DNA of 64,000 bases from Frischella japonica (GCF_014489845.1 NZ_JABURY010000020.1:1-64000); one strand, 5' to 3'; shown: positions 27,243 through 38,594, counted from the stretch's first letter. Numbers and translations: made by a program. Notes: generated by a model from the letters alone, not told the origin.

Positions 27243-30035
27243 ATGGGATATGATATTGATATACTCAGTATAATATTAAGTTTGATTGCTATAATAATGG
27301 CTTGTAATGTATTCACCAACTTATCTTACTTAAAAAAGCAAATTAACCAGATACAAACGCAATTAACCGAGTTAAATAAGAAAATTTACCCATCTGAGAT
27401 AAGTGAAAAAAAAGAGATTACGGATACAGCGGAAATAGCAAATACGGCGATTCCTGAACCGAAAATTAGCAGTGAATCAATAGTCCACACACCGATAGAA
27501 TTAGAAAATAACTCGCTTCAAACCAATACTGACAATCAGCCAATCATTGGAAAAACACCATCGTTGTCATTAAAAGAATCTGAAATCATTATCTCATTAA
27601 ATGATGAAATCCCCCCTAAACAGCAATCTATGCATCAACAGGGTTTTAATTCCCAAGAAAAACAATATCTTGATTTTATTAACTATTTTATTACATGGCT
27701 GTTTAAAGGTAATGTTGTAGCCAAAGTCGCCATTATCATATTGTTTTTCGGTCTATCTTATCTGTTTAAATATAGTATTGATCATGGATTATTATCACCA
27801 GAGATTCGTATATTAGGCGCTTTCGTTTTAGGAATTGTACTATTAACTTTTGGATGGCGTTTACGTCAAAAGAAACAACCTTACGCATTAATATTACAAG
27901 GTGGTGCCATTGGCGATTTATATCTAACCATATACGCTGCTTTCAAACTTTATCAACTCATTCCTTCAACATTCGCCTATATTTTACTGCTCGTCATATG
28001 TGGAACGAGTGTTTTATTTGCGGTATTACAACGTGCAATCAGTTTAGCTATTTTGGCTAGCGTTGGTGGCTATCTTGCACCCATTTTATTATCCACAAAT
28101 TCCGGTAACCATATAGCCCTATTTAGTTATTATTTAATGATTTCTAGTAGCTTTCTCATCATCGCCCACTGGCAATCATGGCGAATACTAAATTTAATCG
28201 GTTTTGCCTTTACCTATATAGTATCTTTAATATGGGGTTATAATAACTTTCGTCCAGAATTTTATGCCGAATGTCAGTTTTTTATTTTAGCTAATATGTT
28301 GATCTATGGTGTTTTAGCTGTGTTGCTGTCTGTTCGCTATGCAAATAAAGAATCCAATCAAAACATTATCGATTTAATCTTACTGATAGGTACACCGCTA
28401 CTAGCTTTCTTATTACAATATGCCATTACTAAACAATGGGAATTTGGTCCAGCATTTTCTGCGCTTGGGTTTGGGTTATTTTATCTTACTGGCTCTTACA
28501 TTATATTACGCCGTTATCCACTATTTACCAAAACAGTATCCTTATACGGGCTAGCAATTGGTCTTTCATTTAGCAATCTGACCGTTGCACTGGCATTTGA
28601 TCCTCAATGGATAGCTTTGATTTGGTTATTTGAAGGTTCTGCATTAAGTTGGGCTATGCTTACACAAAAACAGCCCCGTTTAGCGTGGTGTGGCGCCTTA
28701 ATTACATTGTTAGGTTTCTTTTCCGGAAATATATACCTTTCTTCTTATTTAGAGAACAGCCCCTATATTATCGCTTTTGGGTGTATAAGCATCTATATGC
28801 TGTTTAATGCATGTTTATGGCATTATTATCAACCGTTAGACTTTTCAACCAAGATAATAAAATTATTATTTATAACCCTTGCCGGCATTACGTGGATTAT
28901 CTGGATTGTGAGCAGTATTATGAGAATAAACGAAATAACCGCAAAACTGCAAGCGATTACTTTATGTTTTATGATTTCGACATGGTTATGGTATATCATC
29001 GGTCAGAAAATTAACTGGCGTATTCTCAATAATGCGGTTATCATCCTTTGGCCTATTCTCTTCATTTCACGCCTAACAATCATTCGTTTTATTTTCGATG
29101 ACACGGTATTAAACAGCAGTCTTTGGTATTTATTCTGGCCAATCGCCTTCTTAAATGCATATTTTTATTTATATCTTTCAGTAAAACGCCATATTGCATT
29201 GCCAAAATGGCTTTTATTGGCATTACATATCAGTCTATTTTGGATAACGTTGGATTGGTTATTCGATGGAATAGAATTATTGTTTATTTTATTGCCAATG
29301 GGATTAGCAACGGTTGAGTTTAGCGTATTACTGGCAACCAATAGTAGTATTGTTTTATTATTCTACATGTTAGTTAAACGACGTATTATTACAACACCGT
29401 ATCTTGCTAAAACCTATTGGTTAATTGGTTTAACTCCGATAATTCTATATTTAGTCTATCAGTTATTAATCGGTATATTTATGAACGGAAAAATTAATAA
29501 TTGGTACTATATACCATTTATTAATCCACTGGAGATAAGCGCAATATTTGCCTTAATGATGCTCGGTGTCTGGTTAAAATTAGCTGAAAACCATTTGCGA
29601 ATAAATAGCCAATCAACCAACATGGCGAACTTAAGTGCATCATTACCAAATATCATTTTAATATTATTAACTTTGCTCACTTTTTTATGGGCAAATAGTC
29701 TGGCATTAAGGTGCTTAAGTCAGTGGTTCAATATTGATTGGTCATTTTATTTTTTATGGCATTCAAATATTGTTCAAGCAACATTGTCATTGATTTGGAC
29801 ATTAATTGCCGTCGCATTAGTAACTACTGGCCACCGTTATTCAAACCGGAAACTATGGTACACCGGTGTCTTCATCCAATTAATTGTGGTGATTAAATTA
29901 ATATTTGTAGATAGTGTTGAACTCGATGGATTGTTACGTGCATTTGCTTTTATTGGCGTGGCGTTATTAATGTTATTAATAGGTTATTTGGCTCCGGTGC
30001 CTCCAAAAATAAAACAGCTATCTAATGAGGAATAA
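27243..30035 (+). CDS. DUF2339 family polytopic membrane protein
   Basis: About 930 aa. One N-terminal membrane segment (residues 5-22) is followed by a coiled coil (about 25-50), a polar linker to 145 and then some 20-25 hydrophobic segments filling the rest, with FKGNVVAKVAIIILFFGLSYLFKY opening the array. This is the DUF2339 layout. Function is unknown. DUF3999 protein is encoded 7 bases downstream, a pairing known in gammaproteobacteria. Start taken at ATG 27243; a GTG at 27237 is possible. Ribosome site is weak (GAGAAAG). Confidence 0.85.
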   Translation: MGYDIDILSIILSLIAIIMACNVFTNLSYLKKQINQIQTQLTELNKKIYPSEISEKKEITDTAEIANTAIPEPKISSESIVHTPIELENNSLQTNTDNQPIIGKTPSLSLKESEIIISLNDEIPPKQQSMHQQGFNSQEKQYLDFINYFITWLFKGNVVAKVAIIILFFGLSYLFKYSIDHGLLSPEIRILGAFVLGIVLLTFGWRLRQKKQPYALILQGGAIGDLYLTIYAAFKLYQLIPSTFAYILLLVICGTSVLFAVLQRAISLAILASVGGYLAPILLSTNSGNHIALFSYYLMISSSFLIIAHWQSWRILNLIGFAFTYIVSLIWGYNNFRPEFYAECQFFILANMLIYGVLAVLLSVRYANKESNQNIIDLILLIGTPLLAFLLQYAITKQWEFGPAFSALGFGLFYLTGSYIILRRYPLFTKTVSLYGLAIGLSFSNLTVALAFDPQWIALIWLFEGSALSWAMLTQKQPRLAWCGALITLLGFFSGNIYLSSYLENSPYIIAFGCISIYMLFNACLWHYYQPLDFSTKIIKLLFITLAGITWIIWIVSSIMRINEITAKLQAITLCFMISTWLWYIIGQKINWRILNNAVIILWPILFISRLTIIRFIFDDTVLNSSLWYLFWPIAFLNAYFYLYLSVKRHIALPKWLLLALHISLFWITLDWLFDGIELLFILLPMGLATVEFSVLLATNSSIVLLFYMLVKRRIITTPYLAKTYWLIGLTPIILYLVYQLLIGIFMNGKINNWYYIPFINPLEISAIFALMMLGVWLKLAENHLRINSQSTNMANLSASLPNIILILLTLLTFLWANSLALRCLSQWFNIDWSFYFLWHSNIVQATLSLIWTLIAVALVTTGHRYSNRKLWYTGVFIQLIVVIKLIFVDSVELDGLLRAFAFIGVALLMLLIGYLAPVPPKIKQLSNEE

Positions 30036-30042
30036 ATAAATT

Positions 30043-31437
30043 ATGAAAAAACGATTAATGTATGCATTACTATTGTTTAGTGGATTAACTCAAGCTGAAG
30101 ATACGCTAGATAATTATCTCTTTGGTGCCATAATTGAAACCGCCAATGAGACAAGCATGTATAGTCGTATTGATATCCCTGAAGATATGTATATTCACAC
30201 ATCATCTACACATTTAGATGATGTGCGAATATTTAACAACAAAAAGCAACCGGTTCCTTTCGCGTTAGCCAATCAGTACGAACAAAAAGAAAGCATCCAA
30301 ACGTTTCCTGTGATCATTTACGCTCTGGACCAACAACCCAAAAAACCCCAAAATAGCTCGCAAGATTCATTAGATGTTGATCAATATCATGTTAATATTA
30401 ATAGCAAAGATATTCAGATTAATGTTGATAAAAAGAAGGGTAAAAATATATTCACAGCCAATTATTTATTGCAAATTCCAGATAACATTAAATTAGAGTC
30501 TGGCGCTATCCGTCAACTAACGCTTGATTTTGATGATAACGAAAATCCTAATTGGCAAGCGAAAGCAAAATTGCTTTACAGTTATGATTTAAACAATTGG
30601 CAAATAGCTAGTAGTAACATCCCTTTAATGTCATTAACTGACCAGAATAATCATCAATCCCTCAAAGTACACACGATTGATATCCCCGCACAAAGTAACG
30701 ACCAGATACGTTATTGGCTTATTACTTTAACTTCAGATCAGTATATAATTCCGACAATTAAACAGATTGAATTTACATCGAAAATCAGAATTCCTCAACA
30801 AGTTCAATATCCGCTTAAGTTCGATTTAATTGCATCCGATCATGAAGAAGCTATTTATCAACTGCCTTCACCACAGCCGGTAAATGAAATTACTATTGAA
30901 TTACAAAGTTCGCGTACCATTTTACCGCTCAGCATCTTTTATAAAGCTACCGATAGTGATAAAGATAAATCGTGGCATAAACTTAATGACTATATAATCC
31001 GTCGTAATGGTGATCAAGATGAACCACAAAAAATCATCTTACACGATGCGAATATAACAATGAAACAATTAAAAATAAAAGCTATCAATGCTAGTTTTAC
31101 GACTGCACCTAACATTATCGCTTATCGTAATCGTATCAATCTAATCTTCAATAGTGGTGACAATGGACCATTTACTTTAGCTTGGGGCTCAACACAAGCA
31201 ACCCGTGTAGCATTACCACAACATGTATTAATTCCTGAAACACAATCAATAGCAGATTTACCAGAAGCACATATTGGTAAAATCTTCAAACTTGCTGGTA
31301 AAACTGACATAGAATCACAAAACAGTAAAAGTACTATGCTTAATTGGGTAATTTGGCTGTGTTTAATTGCCGGTGCTGCTTTTTTAGTTATATTAGGATT
31401 TAAACTATTTACCGAAATCAAAAAGTCACCGCAATAA
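30043..31437 (+). CDS. DUF3999 family exported protein, anchored by a C-terminal helix
   Basis: 464 aa. Signal peptide (MKKRLMYALLLFSGLTQA, cleaved before ED), a large beta-rich extracytoplasmic body and a single C-terminal transmembrane helix (about 437-457) with a short basic tail. This is the DUF3999 architecture. The body resembles galactose-binding/jelly-roll repeats (two units near 130-250 and 270-360), which is my reading only. It is the operon partner of the DUF2339 membrane protein, so the pair probably forms one envelope complex of unknown role. Confidence 0.82.
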   Translation: MKKRLMYALLLFSGLTQAEDTLDNYLFGAIIETANETSMYSRIDIPEDMYIHTSSTHLDDVRIFNNKKQPVPFALANQYEQKESIQTFPVIIYALDQQPKKPQNSSQDSLDVDQYHVNINSKDIQINVDKKKGKNIFTANYLLQIPDNIKLESGAIRQLTLDFDDNENPNWQAKAKLLYSYDLNNWQIASSNIPLMSLTDQNNHQSLKVHTIDIPAQSNDQIRYWLITLTSDQYIIPTIKQIEFTSKIRIPQQVQYPLKFDLIASDHEEAIYQLPSPQPVNEITIELQSSRTILPLSIFYKATDSDKDKSWHKLNDYIIRRNGDQDEPQKIILHDANITMKQLKIKAINASFTTAPNIIAYRNRINLIFNSGDNGPFTLAWGSTQATRVALPQHVLIPETQSIADLPEAHIGKIFKLAGKTDIESQNSKSTMLNWVIWLCLIAGAAFLVILGFKLFTEIKKSPQ

Positions 31438-31965
31438 TTCGCCACAACTGTAATCACATTTATCGAGATTAATTGATGAATGTGATTCACCTTTCTTTTA
31501 CTATTATCACGAGAACGAATAGTATATTTGGCAATATCATATTTATTCAGCGTATTTACATGTTGATGTTGATAAACTACACGATCACTAAAACACTTAG
31601 TCGTTAATATTTCGCATATAATGATAGATTTTCATTTAACTCTGATGCTATTTAAATAATTTATTAGAATAAACAATTAATTATAGATAATTGTCTTTAT
31701 CATACTCACCTAAGTAATCAAAATATTAACTGTTTTTGCGAACTTACTAATAGGCTGTTTTTTCTATTTTTATATTAAAGATAAGTTGTTAAGTGCTAGG
31801 TTAACTGCTGGGCGTCGGTTTGCAACACTCATTCTTATCCATATTGCTTAAAAAATTCGTAGAGATTATTTTGTGCGTCAAAAAATAAAAATAGCTATAA
31901 AATTAGACAAAATTTGCGATAATAAAAAAGAGAAAGGGATATAACGTCAATGGAGATAGTGCTTA
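31438..31965. other. Gap between DUF3999 gene and second hsd operon
   Basis: About 530 bases holding the operon terminator at its left end. The remainder is AT-rich with no credible ORF and presumably includes the promoter of hsdR. Confidence 0.4.
31452..31487 (+). terminator. Terminator of the DUF2339-DUF3999 operon
   Basis: Inverted repeat AATCACATT / AATGTGATT (9 bp, extended after one mismatch) with a loop, followed by CACCTTTCTTTTACT. It starts 15 bases after the DUF3999 stop. Confidence 0.6.
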
Positions 31966-34900
31966 ATGATAATAATTAAAGAGCAATCGAATTTTGGTTT
32001 TTTAGCTGAACACGATCCACTGTTTGTCGAATTAGCGTGTACAGCAGAGCGAGCATTTAGCAGTGATCCTAATACCACATTAATAAAATTACGGCAATTA
32101 GCTGAAGCAATGGCACAACATATTGCTGCCAAGGCTGGTATTGAATTTAATGAACGCACTTCTCAGTCTGATTTGTTGTATAAGATTAGTAATGAACTCA
32201 AATTGGAACCCATTATCCGTAATCTTTTTCATACATTACGTATTGAAGGGAATAAAGCTACTCATCAATTTAAAACCAAGCACAAAGAAGCAAAAGATGG
32301 ACTTTTAGTTGCTTACAAATTAGCGATATGGTTTCACCAATCTTTTAGTCAAGCTGGTGTGCAATTTAAACCAGGACCTTTCAAACCACTTGCTGATCCT
32401 AGCGAGCACTTGCGCAGTTTACAGTCAGAAATCAGTAAACTTAAAATAGAACTAGAACAAGCCAATATTGAACTCAATTCCAGTCAACAATTTAATGAAT
32501 TACTCGCTAAAGAAAAGACTGAATTTGAAACCTTAGCGTTAAAAATGGATGAAGAGGCGCGATCCCTATCTCAACAGGCCCAAGAAAATGAGGCAATGTT
32601 ACTCAAACAACAGAAAGAATATGAAATAAAGATTAAGGATTTACAACAAGCACTTGCTTTACAAGATGTAAAAGCTCAAAAAGTATCTCGTAATACAATA
32701 AGTAAGAAAGCTAAAAAAGCAAGTCAACAAATAGAATTAAGCGAAGAACTCACACGAATTTTAATTGATATGCAGCTTATTGAAGCGGGTTGGCAAGCTG
32801 ACACCGAACAGTTAAATTATAAAAAGGGTACTCGCCCAGAAAAAAATAAATATTTAGCCATTGCCGAATGGCCGACAGAACATAAAGGCGAAAAAGGATG
32901 GGCTGATTATGTTTTATTTGCGGGATTAACACCAATTGCAGTTGTTGAAGCTAAGAAAAAGAATAAAAATGTTTCCGGAAAAATCGGTCAAGCTGAACGT
33001 TATAGTAAAGGCTTCCAAGTATTACCACCATTGATTGGTGCCTGGGAACTTGAAAAAAGAACGATTGCTTGGCCTGATGAATCAGATTGCCACTACAAAA
33101 TTCCTTTTGTTTATTCTTGTAATGGTCGTCCATACATTCAACAATTAGCTGAACAGTCAGGAACATGGTTTCGTGATGTTCGTGATGGCGCCAATTTAAA
33201 GCGTCCTTTATTATCTTTTCATTCGCCGCAAGGACTCTTAGATCTACTTAATCGTAGTCGAGAAAACGCTGAACAACAACTAAAACAAGAACCATTTGCC
33301 TATTTGCAATTAAGGGATTATCAAGAAAAAGCAATTGTTGCGACAGAAAATACCCTTTCCAAGGGGATACGAACCGCTTTACTTGCGATGGCAACAGGAA
33401 CAGGTAAAACTCGCACAATTATAGGATTGATGTACCGCTTTTTAAAAACTGAACGATTTAAACGAATTCTATTTTTAGTCGATCGTACCGCTTTAGGAAA
33501 ACAAGCAATAGATTCCTTCAATGAAGCGCCATTAGAACAAAACCTTACTTTATCTAAAATTTATAACTTAGCCGAGCTTGGTTCTATGGCTACTGAAGCT
33601 GAAACACGAATACAAGTGGCAACCGTGCAAGCAATGGTCAAACGCATTTTTATGAGCGATAATCCACCTTTAATCGATCAGTTTGATTGCATCATAATTG
33701 ACGAGGCGCATCGTGGTTATACATTAGATCAAGAGATGACAGAAGGTGAGATGGCAATACGTGACGCCACGCAATATTTATCAAGTTATCGTCGAGTATT
33801 AGATTATTTTGATGCGGTAAAAATTGCGCTAACGGCAACACCCGCAAAACATACTAGCGATATTTTTGGTAAGCCTGTTTATATTTATTCATATCGAGAA
33901 GCTGTTGCCGATGACTGGTTAATTGATCATGAACCGCCAATACGTTACCAAACTTTATTAACACAAAATGGTATTACGTTTACCAAAGGTGAAAAAGTCA
34001 GTGCCATCAATACGCAAACCGGTGAAGTTGAAACCGCTGAATTAGAAGATGAGCTTAATTTTGAAGTCGACGCGTTTAATCGTCGGGTTATAAATGAAAA
34101 CTTTAACCGAGTAATTTGCGAACAATTGGTGAATGAACTCGATCCGTTTGGTGAAGAAAAAACATTAATCTTCTGTGCTACCGATCTACATGCAGATATG
34201 GTTAAACGCTTATTAGATGATGCATTTAAGAATCTCTATAATGGTGAATATAATCAAGCAGCTGTCGCTAAAATTACCGGGCAGAGTGATAAAGTTAATC
34301 AATTAATCAAACAATTTAAAAATGAACGCTATCCAAATATAGCTATCACTGTTGATTTATTAACAACGGGTATTGATGTGCCTAAGATTTGTAATTTAGT
34401 CTTTATGCGCCGAGTCAAATCCCGTATCTTATATGAACAAATGATTGGTCGCGCAACAAGACGATGTGATAGTATAGGTAAAACGGTATTTCGAATATAT
34501 GATCCGGTTGATATTTATGCCGCACTAAAAGACGTTAATACTATGCAACCGTTAGTTAAAGATCCTAATATCCCCCTTGAACAATTAATTGAGGAACTAA
34601 GTGATCCTAAATTATTATCTAAAGCATTACAAACACCTGGCGATATGGCGGGTGAAACTTATGCTGATGTAATTTTAAATCAATTAAATCAAAAATTAAT
34701 GCGAATCTTGCGTAAGGCAGAGCAAAAAGCAGAAAATAAACCTGAATTAAGACAAAAGTTAGATGAATTACAAACCTTATGGGATGTTGAACCGAAAAAA
34801 CTACATAATTATTTACATGAAATTGGTCCTGAATCTGCTGCGAATTTTATCAAACAACATCATGGGTTAATTAATCAATTAAATGAAGTCAATCGATTGC

Positions 34901-35487
34901 TAGGTAGTGAACGTTTACCACTCATTTCTCAACATGAAGATCATCTTCGAGAACGCTCGCAAAGTTATGGCTCTCACCAAAGACCCGAGGATTATTTAGA
35001 CAGTTTTAATCATTTCATTCATAATCAATTAAATGAAAGTGCTGCGTTGTCTGTGGTTGTTAACCGCCCACGTGATTTAACCCGTGCGCAATTGAAAGAA
35101 GTTAAACTGTTATTGGATGGTGCAGGTTATTCGGAAGCTAATTTACGCACTGCCGTACGCAATCAAACTAATCAAGATATTGCAGCGAGTATTATTGGTT
35201 ATATCCGACGTGCTGCCTTGGGCGAACCATTAATTCCTTTTGAACAACGTGTTAAACAAGCCATGCAACAAATCTACCAAAGCCATAGTTGGACACCGGC
35301 TCAACGCAATTGGTTAGATCGTTTAGCCAAACAAATTATCTTTGAGATCGTTATTGATAAAGAATTTATTAATCAACGCTTTACTGATAGTGGTGGTGCT
35401 AAGCAGCTTGATAAAATATTGGGCAATCAACTTGATACGGTATTAGATGAATTAAGCGAGGCTATTTGGTCAGCACTTACCGCATAA
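31966..35487 (+). CDS. hsdR: Type I restriction endonuclease subunit HsdR (EcoEI-like, with DUF4145 and coiled coil)
   Basis: 1173 aa. Order of parts: DUF4145-like helical domain (about 15-120, LIKLRQLAEAMAQHIAA), a long coiled coil (about 140-235), nuclease domain with D (GWADYVLF) and EAKKK (about 312-332), helicase domain with Walker A ATGTGKT (about 475) and DEAH (IIDEAHRGY, about 578), TGIDVPKICNLVFMRRVKSR and a long C-terminal region of EcoEI R type. It translocates and cuts unmodified DNA. It is first in the operon hsdR-hsdM-hsdS-unknown, an order different from the first system, and it is unrelated in detail to the HsdR at 16345, so the systems were acquired separately. Frame is intact. 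Confidence 0.93.
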   Translation: MIIIKEQSNFGFLAEHDPLFVELACTAERAFSSDPNTTLIKLRQLAEAMAQHIAAKAGIEFNERTSQSDLLYKISNELKLEPIIRNLFHTLRIEGNKATHQFKTKHKEAKDGLLVAYKLAIWFHQSFSQAGVQFKPGPFKPLADPSEHLRSLQSEISKLKIELEQANIELNSSQQFNELLAKEKTEFETLALKMDEEARSLSQQAQENEAMLLKQQKEYEIKIKDLQQALALQDVKAQKVSRNTISKKAKKASQQIELSEELTRILIDMQLIEAGWQADTEQLNYKKGTRPEKNKYLAIAEWPTEHKGEKGWADYVLFAGLTPIAVVEAKKKNKNVSGKIGQAERYSKGFQVLPPLIGAWELEKRTIAWPDESDCHYKIPFVYSCNGRPYIQQLAEQSGTWFRDVRDGANLKRPLLSFHSPQGLLDLLNRSRENAEQQLKQEPFAYLQLRDYQEKAIVATENTLSKGIRTALLAMATGTGKTRTIIGLMYRFLKTERFKRILFLVDRTALGKQAIDSFNEAPLEQNLTLSKIYNLAELGSMATEAETRIQVATVQAMVKRIFMSDNPPLIDQFDCIIIDEAHRGYTLDQEMTEGEMAIRDATQYLSSYRRVLDYFDAVKIALTATPAKHTSDIFGKPVYIYSYREAVADDWLIDHEPPIRYQTLLTQNGITFTKGEKVSAINTQTGEVETAELEDELNFEVDAFNRRVINENFNRVICEQLVNELDPFGEEKTLIFCATDLHADMVKRLLDDAFKNLYNGEYNQAAVAKITGQSDKVNQLIKQFKNERYPNIAITVDLLTTGIDVPKICNLVFMRRVKSRILYEQMIGRATRRCDSIGKTVFRIYDPVDIYAALKDVNTMQPLVKDPNIPLEQLIEELSDPKLLSKALQTPGDMAGETYADVILNQLNQKLMRILRKAEQKAENKPELRQKLDELQTLWDVEPKKLHNYLHEIGPESAANFIKQHHGLINQLNEVNRLLGSERLPLISQHEDHLRERSQSYGSHQRPEDYLDSFNHFIHNQLNESAALSVVVNRPRDLTRAQLKEVKLLLDGAGYSEANLRTAVRNQTNQDIAASIIGYIRRAALGEPLIPFEQRVKQAMQQIYQSHSWTPAQRNWLDRLAKQIIFEIVIDKEFINQRFTDSGGAKQLDKILGNQLDTVLDELSEAIWSALTA

Positions 35488-35598
35488 TATAGCAAAGTCA
35501 CTTGAAGTTGCTAAAATATACATTTACTCTAATTCATAATGGCGATGAAAATACTGGTCTTGCCTATTAAGTATACGAGTATAAACTTGGGATAAAAA

Positions 35599-37200
35599 AT
35601 GACTAATAACAATATTGTACAAAAACTGTGGAATTTATGTGATGTATTGCGTGATGATGGTATTAACTATTCAGATTATGTAACTGAATTAGTACTTTTA
35701 TTATTTATTAAGATGGTACATGAAAATACCGAAGCAGGGATTTTGCAAAAACATCCTTTACCTGTTGGGTGTCGTTGGACTAATCTCAATGATAAATCAG
35801 GTATTACCCTATTAAATGATTATAAAGCCATGTTATTAGCCTTATCAACAGGTAAGCGTCAAGAAATCGATCCTGAAAATCCAGAACAATACATTGAAGT
35901 GACAGTACATAATGACCCATTAATAAGCGCCATTTATGCCGATGCACAAACTCGATTACGAGAACCACGCCATTTAGAGCAATTGATTAAAACATTAGAT
36001 CAAATTGATTGGTTTAGTATTCAAAAGGATGGGCTGGGTGATCTTTATGAAGGATTATTAGAAAAAAATGCCAATGAAACAAAATCCGGTGCTGGTCAGT
36101 ATTTTACGCCAAGACCACTGATTAATTGTATGGTGCGGTGTATTAAACCACAAATAAAACATATCATCCAAGATCCTGCTGCCGGAACGGCAGGATTTCT
36201 TGTCGCAGCAGATCAGTATTTACGGCAACAAACCAACGATTATTATGATCTTGATGCTAAAGATGCTGATTTTCAAAAAAACGAAGCGTTTATTGGTGTT
36301 GAATTAGTACCAAATACTCGTCGACTTGCCTTAATGAATTGTTTATTACACGGTATAGAAGGCGGTAATGATGGTGCAATTTTATTAGGCAATTCACTTG
36401 GTCAAGTTGGGCAAGACCTAAAACCTGCGGATATTATTCTCGCTAATCCACCATTTGGTACCAGTAAAGGTGGCGATGCCAGTATTACTCGTAAAGATTT
36501 AACTTATGAGACCACCAACAAGCAATTAGCTTTTTTACAACATATTTACCGTAATTTAAAACCCGGTGGTCGCGCTGCCGTGGTATTGCCTGATAATGTA
36601 TTGTTTGAAGCGGGTAAAGGGACTGATATTCGTCGCGATTTAATGAATAAATGTAATTTACATACAATACTACGCTTACCGACCGGGATTTTTTATGCCC
36701 AAGGTGTAAAAACCAATGTGCTATTTTTCACTAAGGGCTCAGTAACAAACAAACTGCAACAAGAAAACTGTACGCAAAATGTTTGGGTTTATGATTTGCG
36801 TACCAATATGCCAAACTTTGGTAAACGTACACCATTTACTGAGCAATATTTACAACCATTTGAAACCGTTTATGGTATCAATCCCGACGGCACCAGCCCA
36901 AGACAGGAAGGTGAATGGTCATTCAATCCAGATGATATCAAAGCAAACTCGTCAGCCAGTCAAGAAAACTTAGACGTTAATAATCAACTAGCACAATCAA
37001 GATGGCGCTGTTTTAGCCGCGATTGGATTGCTGACACAAAACAGGATTCACTCGATATCAGTTGGTTAAAAGATAAAAATAGTGTGGATGCAACCAAACT
37101 CCCAGAACCAGCCATACTCGCCAAGCAAGCAAAAGATGAGTTAATAGTTGCTTTGGATAAGTTGGAGAGTTTGTTGAGTGCTTTGGGAGGGGGTATATAA
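35599..37200 (+). CDS. hsdM: Type I methyltransferase subunit HsdM (second system)
   Basis: 533 aa, the usual length. SAM motif I reads DPAAGTAGFLVAA (about 192) and the catalytic motif NPPF (about 285). YEGLLEKNANETKSGAGQYFTPRPLI is the standard segment before motif I. 112 bases separate it from hsdR, so an internal promoter is possible. hsdS starts two bases after the stop, behind a GGGAGGGGG ribosome site that lies inside the hsdM end. Confidence 0.95.
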   Translation: MTNNNIVQKLWNLCDVLRDDGINYSDYVTELVLLLFIKMVHENTEAGILQKHPLPVGCRWTNLNDKSGITLLNDYKAMLLALSTGKRQEIDPENPEQYIEVTVHNDPLISAIYADAQTRLREPRHLEQLIKTLDQIDWFSIQKDGLGDLYEGLLEKNANETKSGAGQYFTPRPLINCMVRCIKPQIKHIIQDPAAGTAGFLVAADQYLRQQTNDYYDLDAKDADFQKNEAFIGVELVPNTRRLALMNCLLHGIEGGNDGAILLGNSLGQVGQDLKPADIILANPPFGTSKGGDASITRKDLTYETTNKQLAFLQHIYRNLKPGGRAAVVLPDNVLFEAGKGTDIRRDLMNKCNLHTILRLPTGIFYAQGVKTNVLFFTKGSVTNKLQQENCTQNVWVYDLRTNMPNFGKRTPFTEQYLQPFETVYGINPDGTSPRQEGEWSFNPDDIKANSSASQENLDVNNQLAQSRWRCFSRDWIADTKQDSLDISWLKDKNSVDATKLPEPAILAKQAKDELIVALDKLESLLSALGGGI

Positions 37201-37202
37201 CA

Positions 37203-38594
37203 ATGGATTTATTAGAAACGAATTGGGCTAATATAACTTTAGAAAAACTTTTCACACATATTATCGGTGGTGATTGGGGAAAAGACGAAAGTTATGAGGA
37301 TGATGATTACAAGATGGTTTCTTGTATACGAGGATCCGAATTCAAAAACTGGAAAAATGATTATGGTTCAACCGCAGTCAGAAGAAAGATAAAATTATCA
37401 AGTTTAATGTCTCGTTGTTTAAATAATAATGATATTTTACTCGAAATATCAGGTGGCGGACCAGATCAGCCTGTTGGTCGAACCGTGCTTATCACTCAAT
37501 CTATTATTAATAACTTCCCTTACCCCGCGGTTTGTACTAATTTCTTACGTTTAATGAGACCAGTAAAGAATATTAGTGCTACATATCTGAATTATTATCT
37601 TAATAAATTTTATTTATCTGGGGAGGTAACCAATTATCAAGGAGGAAGTAATAATCTTCGTAATCTTAAGTTCAAAGAATATTCAAAGATTAACATTCCA
37701 ATTCCCTCAATAAATGAACAAAAAATCATAGCTGAAAAACTTGATTTATTACTAGCCCAAGTACAAGAAACAAAATCACGCCTTGAACAAATTCCCGAAC
37801 TTTTAAAACAGTTTCGGCAGTCGGTGTTATCGGATGCAGTGAGTGGTAAATTAACGGAAGAATGGCGAGAAAGTAAAAATCTAAATGATTGGAAAAATGG
37901 AATACTTAAAGATTTTATTAAAAAACCTTCATATGGAACATCTACAAAATCTAAAAAAGTTGGTTCTGTTCCTGTTTTAAGAATGGGAAATCTTAAAAAT
38001 GGGAATTTAGACTGGGCTGATTTAGTTTATACATCTGATCAAACAGAGATAGATAAGTATGAATTAATAGCCGGAGATGTATTATTTAATAGAACAAATA
38101 GTCCAGAGTTAGTAGGTAAAACTTCTATTTATAGAGGTGAAAGAAAAGCTATTTATGCAGGATATTTAATTAAAATTCAGTGTTTAGATGATTTAAACCC
38201 TGAATATCTTAATTACAATTTGAATAGTCCAGAAGCAAAGCAATATTGTTATGAAGTCAAATCAGATGGAGTGAGTCAATCTAATATTAATGCACAAAAA
38301 CTTGGCGAATATCCAATCCAAATTCCTTCATTACAAGAACAAAACGAAATCGTCCGTCGTGTAGAACAATTATTTGCCTATGCTGATAAAATTGAACAAC
38401 AGGTTAATACAGCTTTAGAAAAAGTGAATCATTTACCGCAATCAATTTTAGCCAAAGCGTTTCGTGGTGAATTAACCGCACAATGGCGCGCTGAAAATGT
38501 TGATTTAATTACGGGTGAAAATTCAGCAGCATCCTTACTTGAAAAAATTCAGGTTGAGCGCGCGCAAAACAATAAAAACAAAAAGAAAAAATAA
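37203..38594 (+). CDS. hsdS: Type I specificity subunit HsdS (second system)
   Basis: 463 aa. Two variable target-recognition domains (about 1-165 and 225-385) are separated by conserved helical spacers: NEQKIIAEKLDLLLAQVQ...FRQSVLSDAVSGKLTEEWR and QEQNEIVRRVEQLFAYADKIE...LPQSILAKAFRGELTAQWR. The repeat marks the typical circular organisation. Tail is Lys/Asn-rich. The TAA stop abuts the ATG of the next gene (TAAATG), so a fourth product is made together with HsdS. Confidence 0.95.
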   Translation: MDLLETNWANITLEKLFTHIIGGDWGKDESYEDDDYKMVSCIRGSEFKNWKNDYGSTAVRRKIKLSSLMSRCLNNNDILLEISGGGPDQPVGRTVLITQSIINNFPYPAVCTNFLRLMRPVKNISATYLNYYLNKFYLSGEVTNYQGGSNNLRNLKFKEYSKINIPIPSINEQKIIAEKLDLLLAQVQETKSRLEQIPELLKQFRQSVLSDAVSGKLTEEWRESKNLNDWKNGILKDFIKKPSYGTSTKSKKVGSVPVLRMGNLKNGNLDWADLVYTSDQTEIDKYELIAGDVLFNRTNSPELVGKTSIYRGERKAIYAGYLIKIQCLDDLNPEYLNYNLNSPEAKQYCYEVKSDGVSQSNINAQKLGEYPIQIPSLQEQNEIVRRVEQLFAYADKIEQQVNTALEKVNHLPQSILAKAFRGELTAQWRAENVDLITGENSAASLLEKIQVERAQNNKNKKKK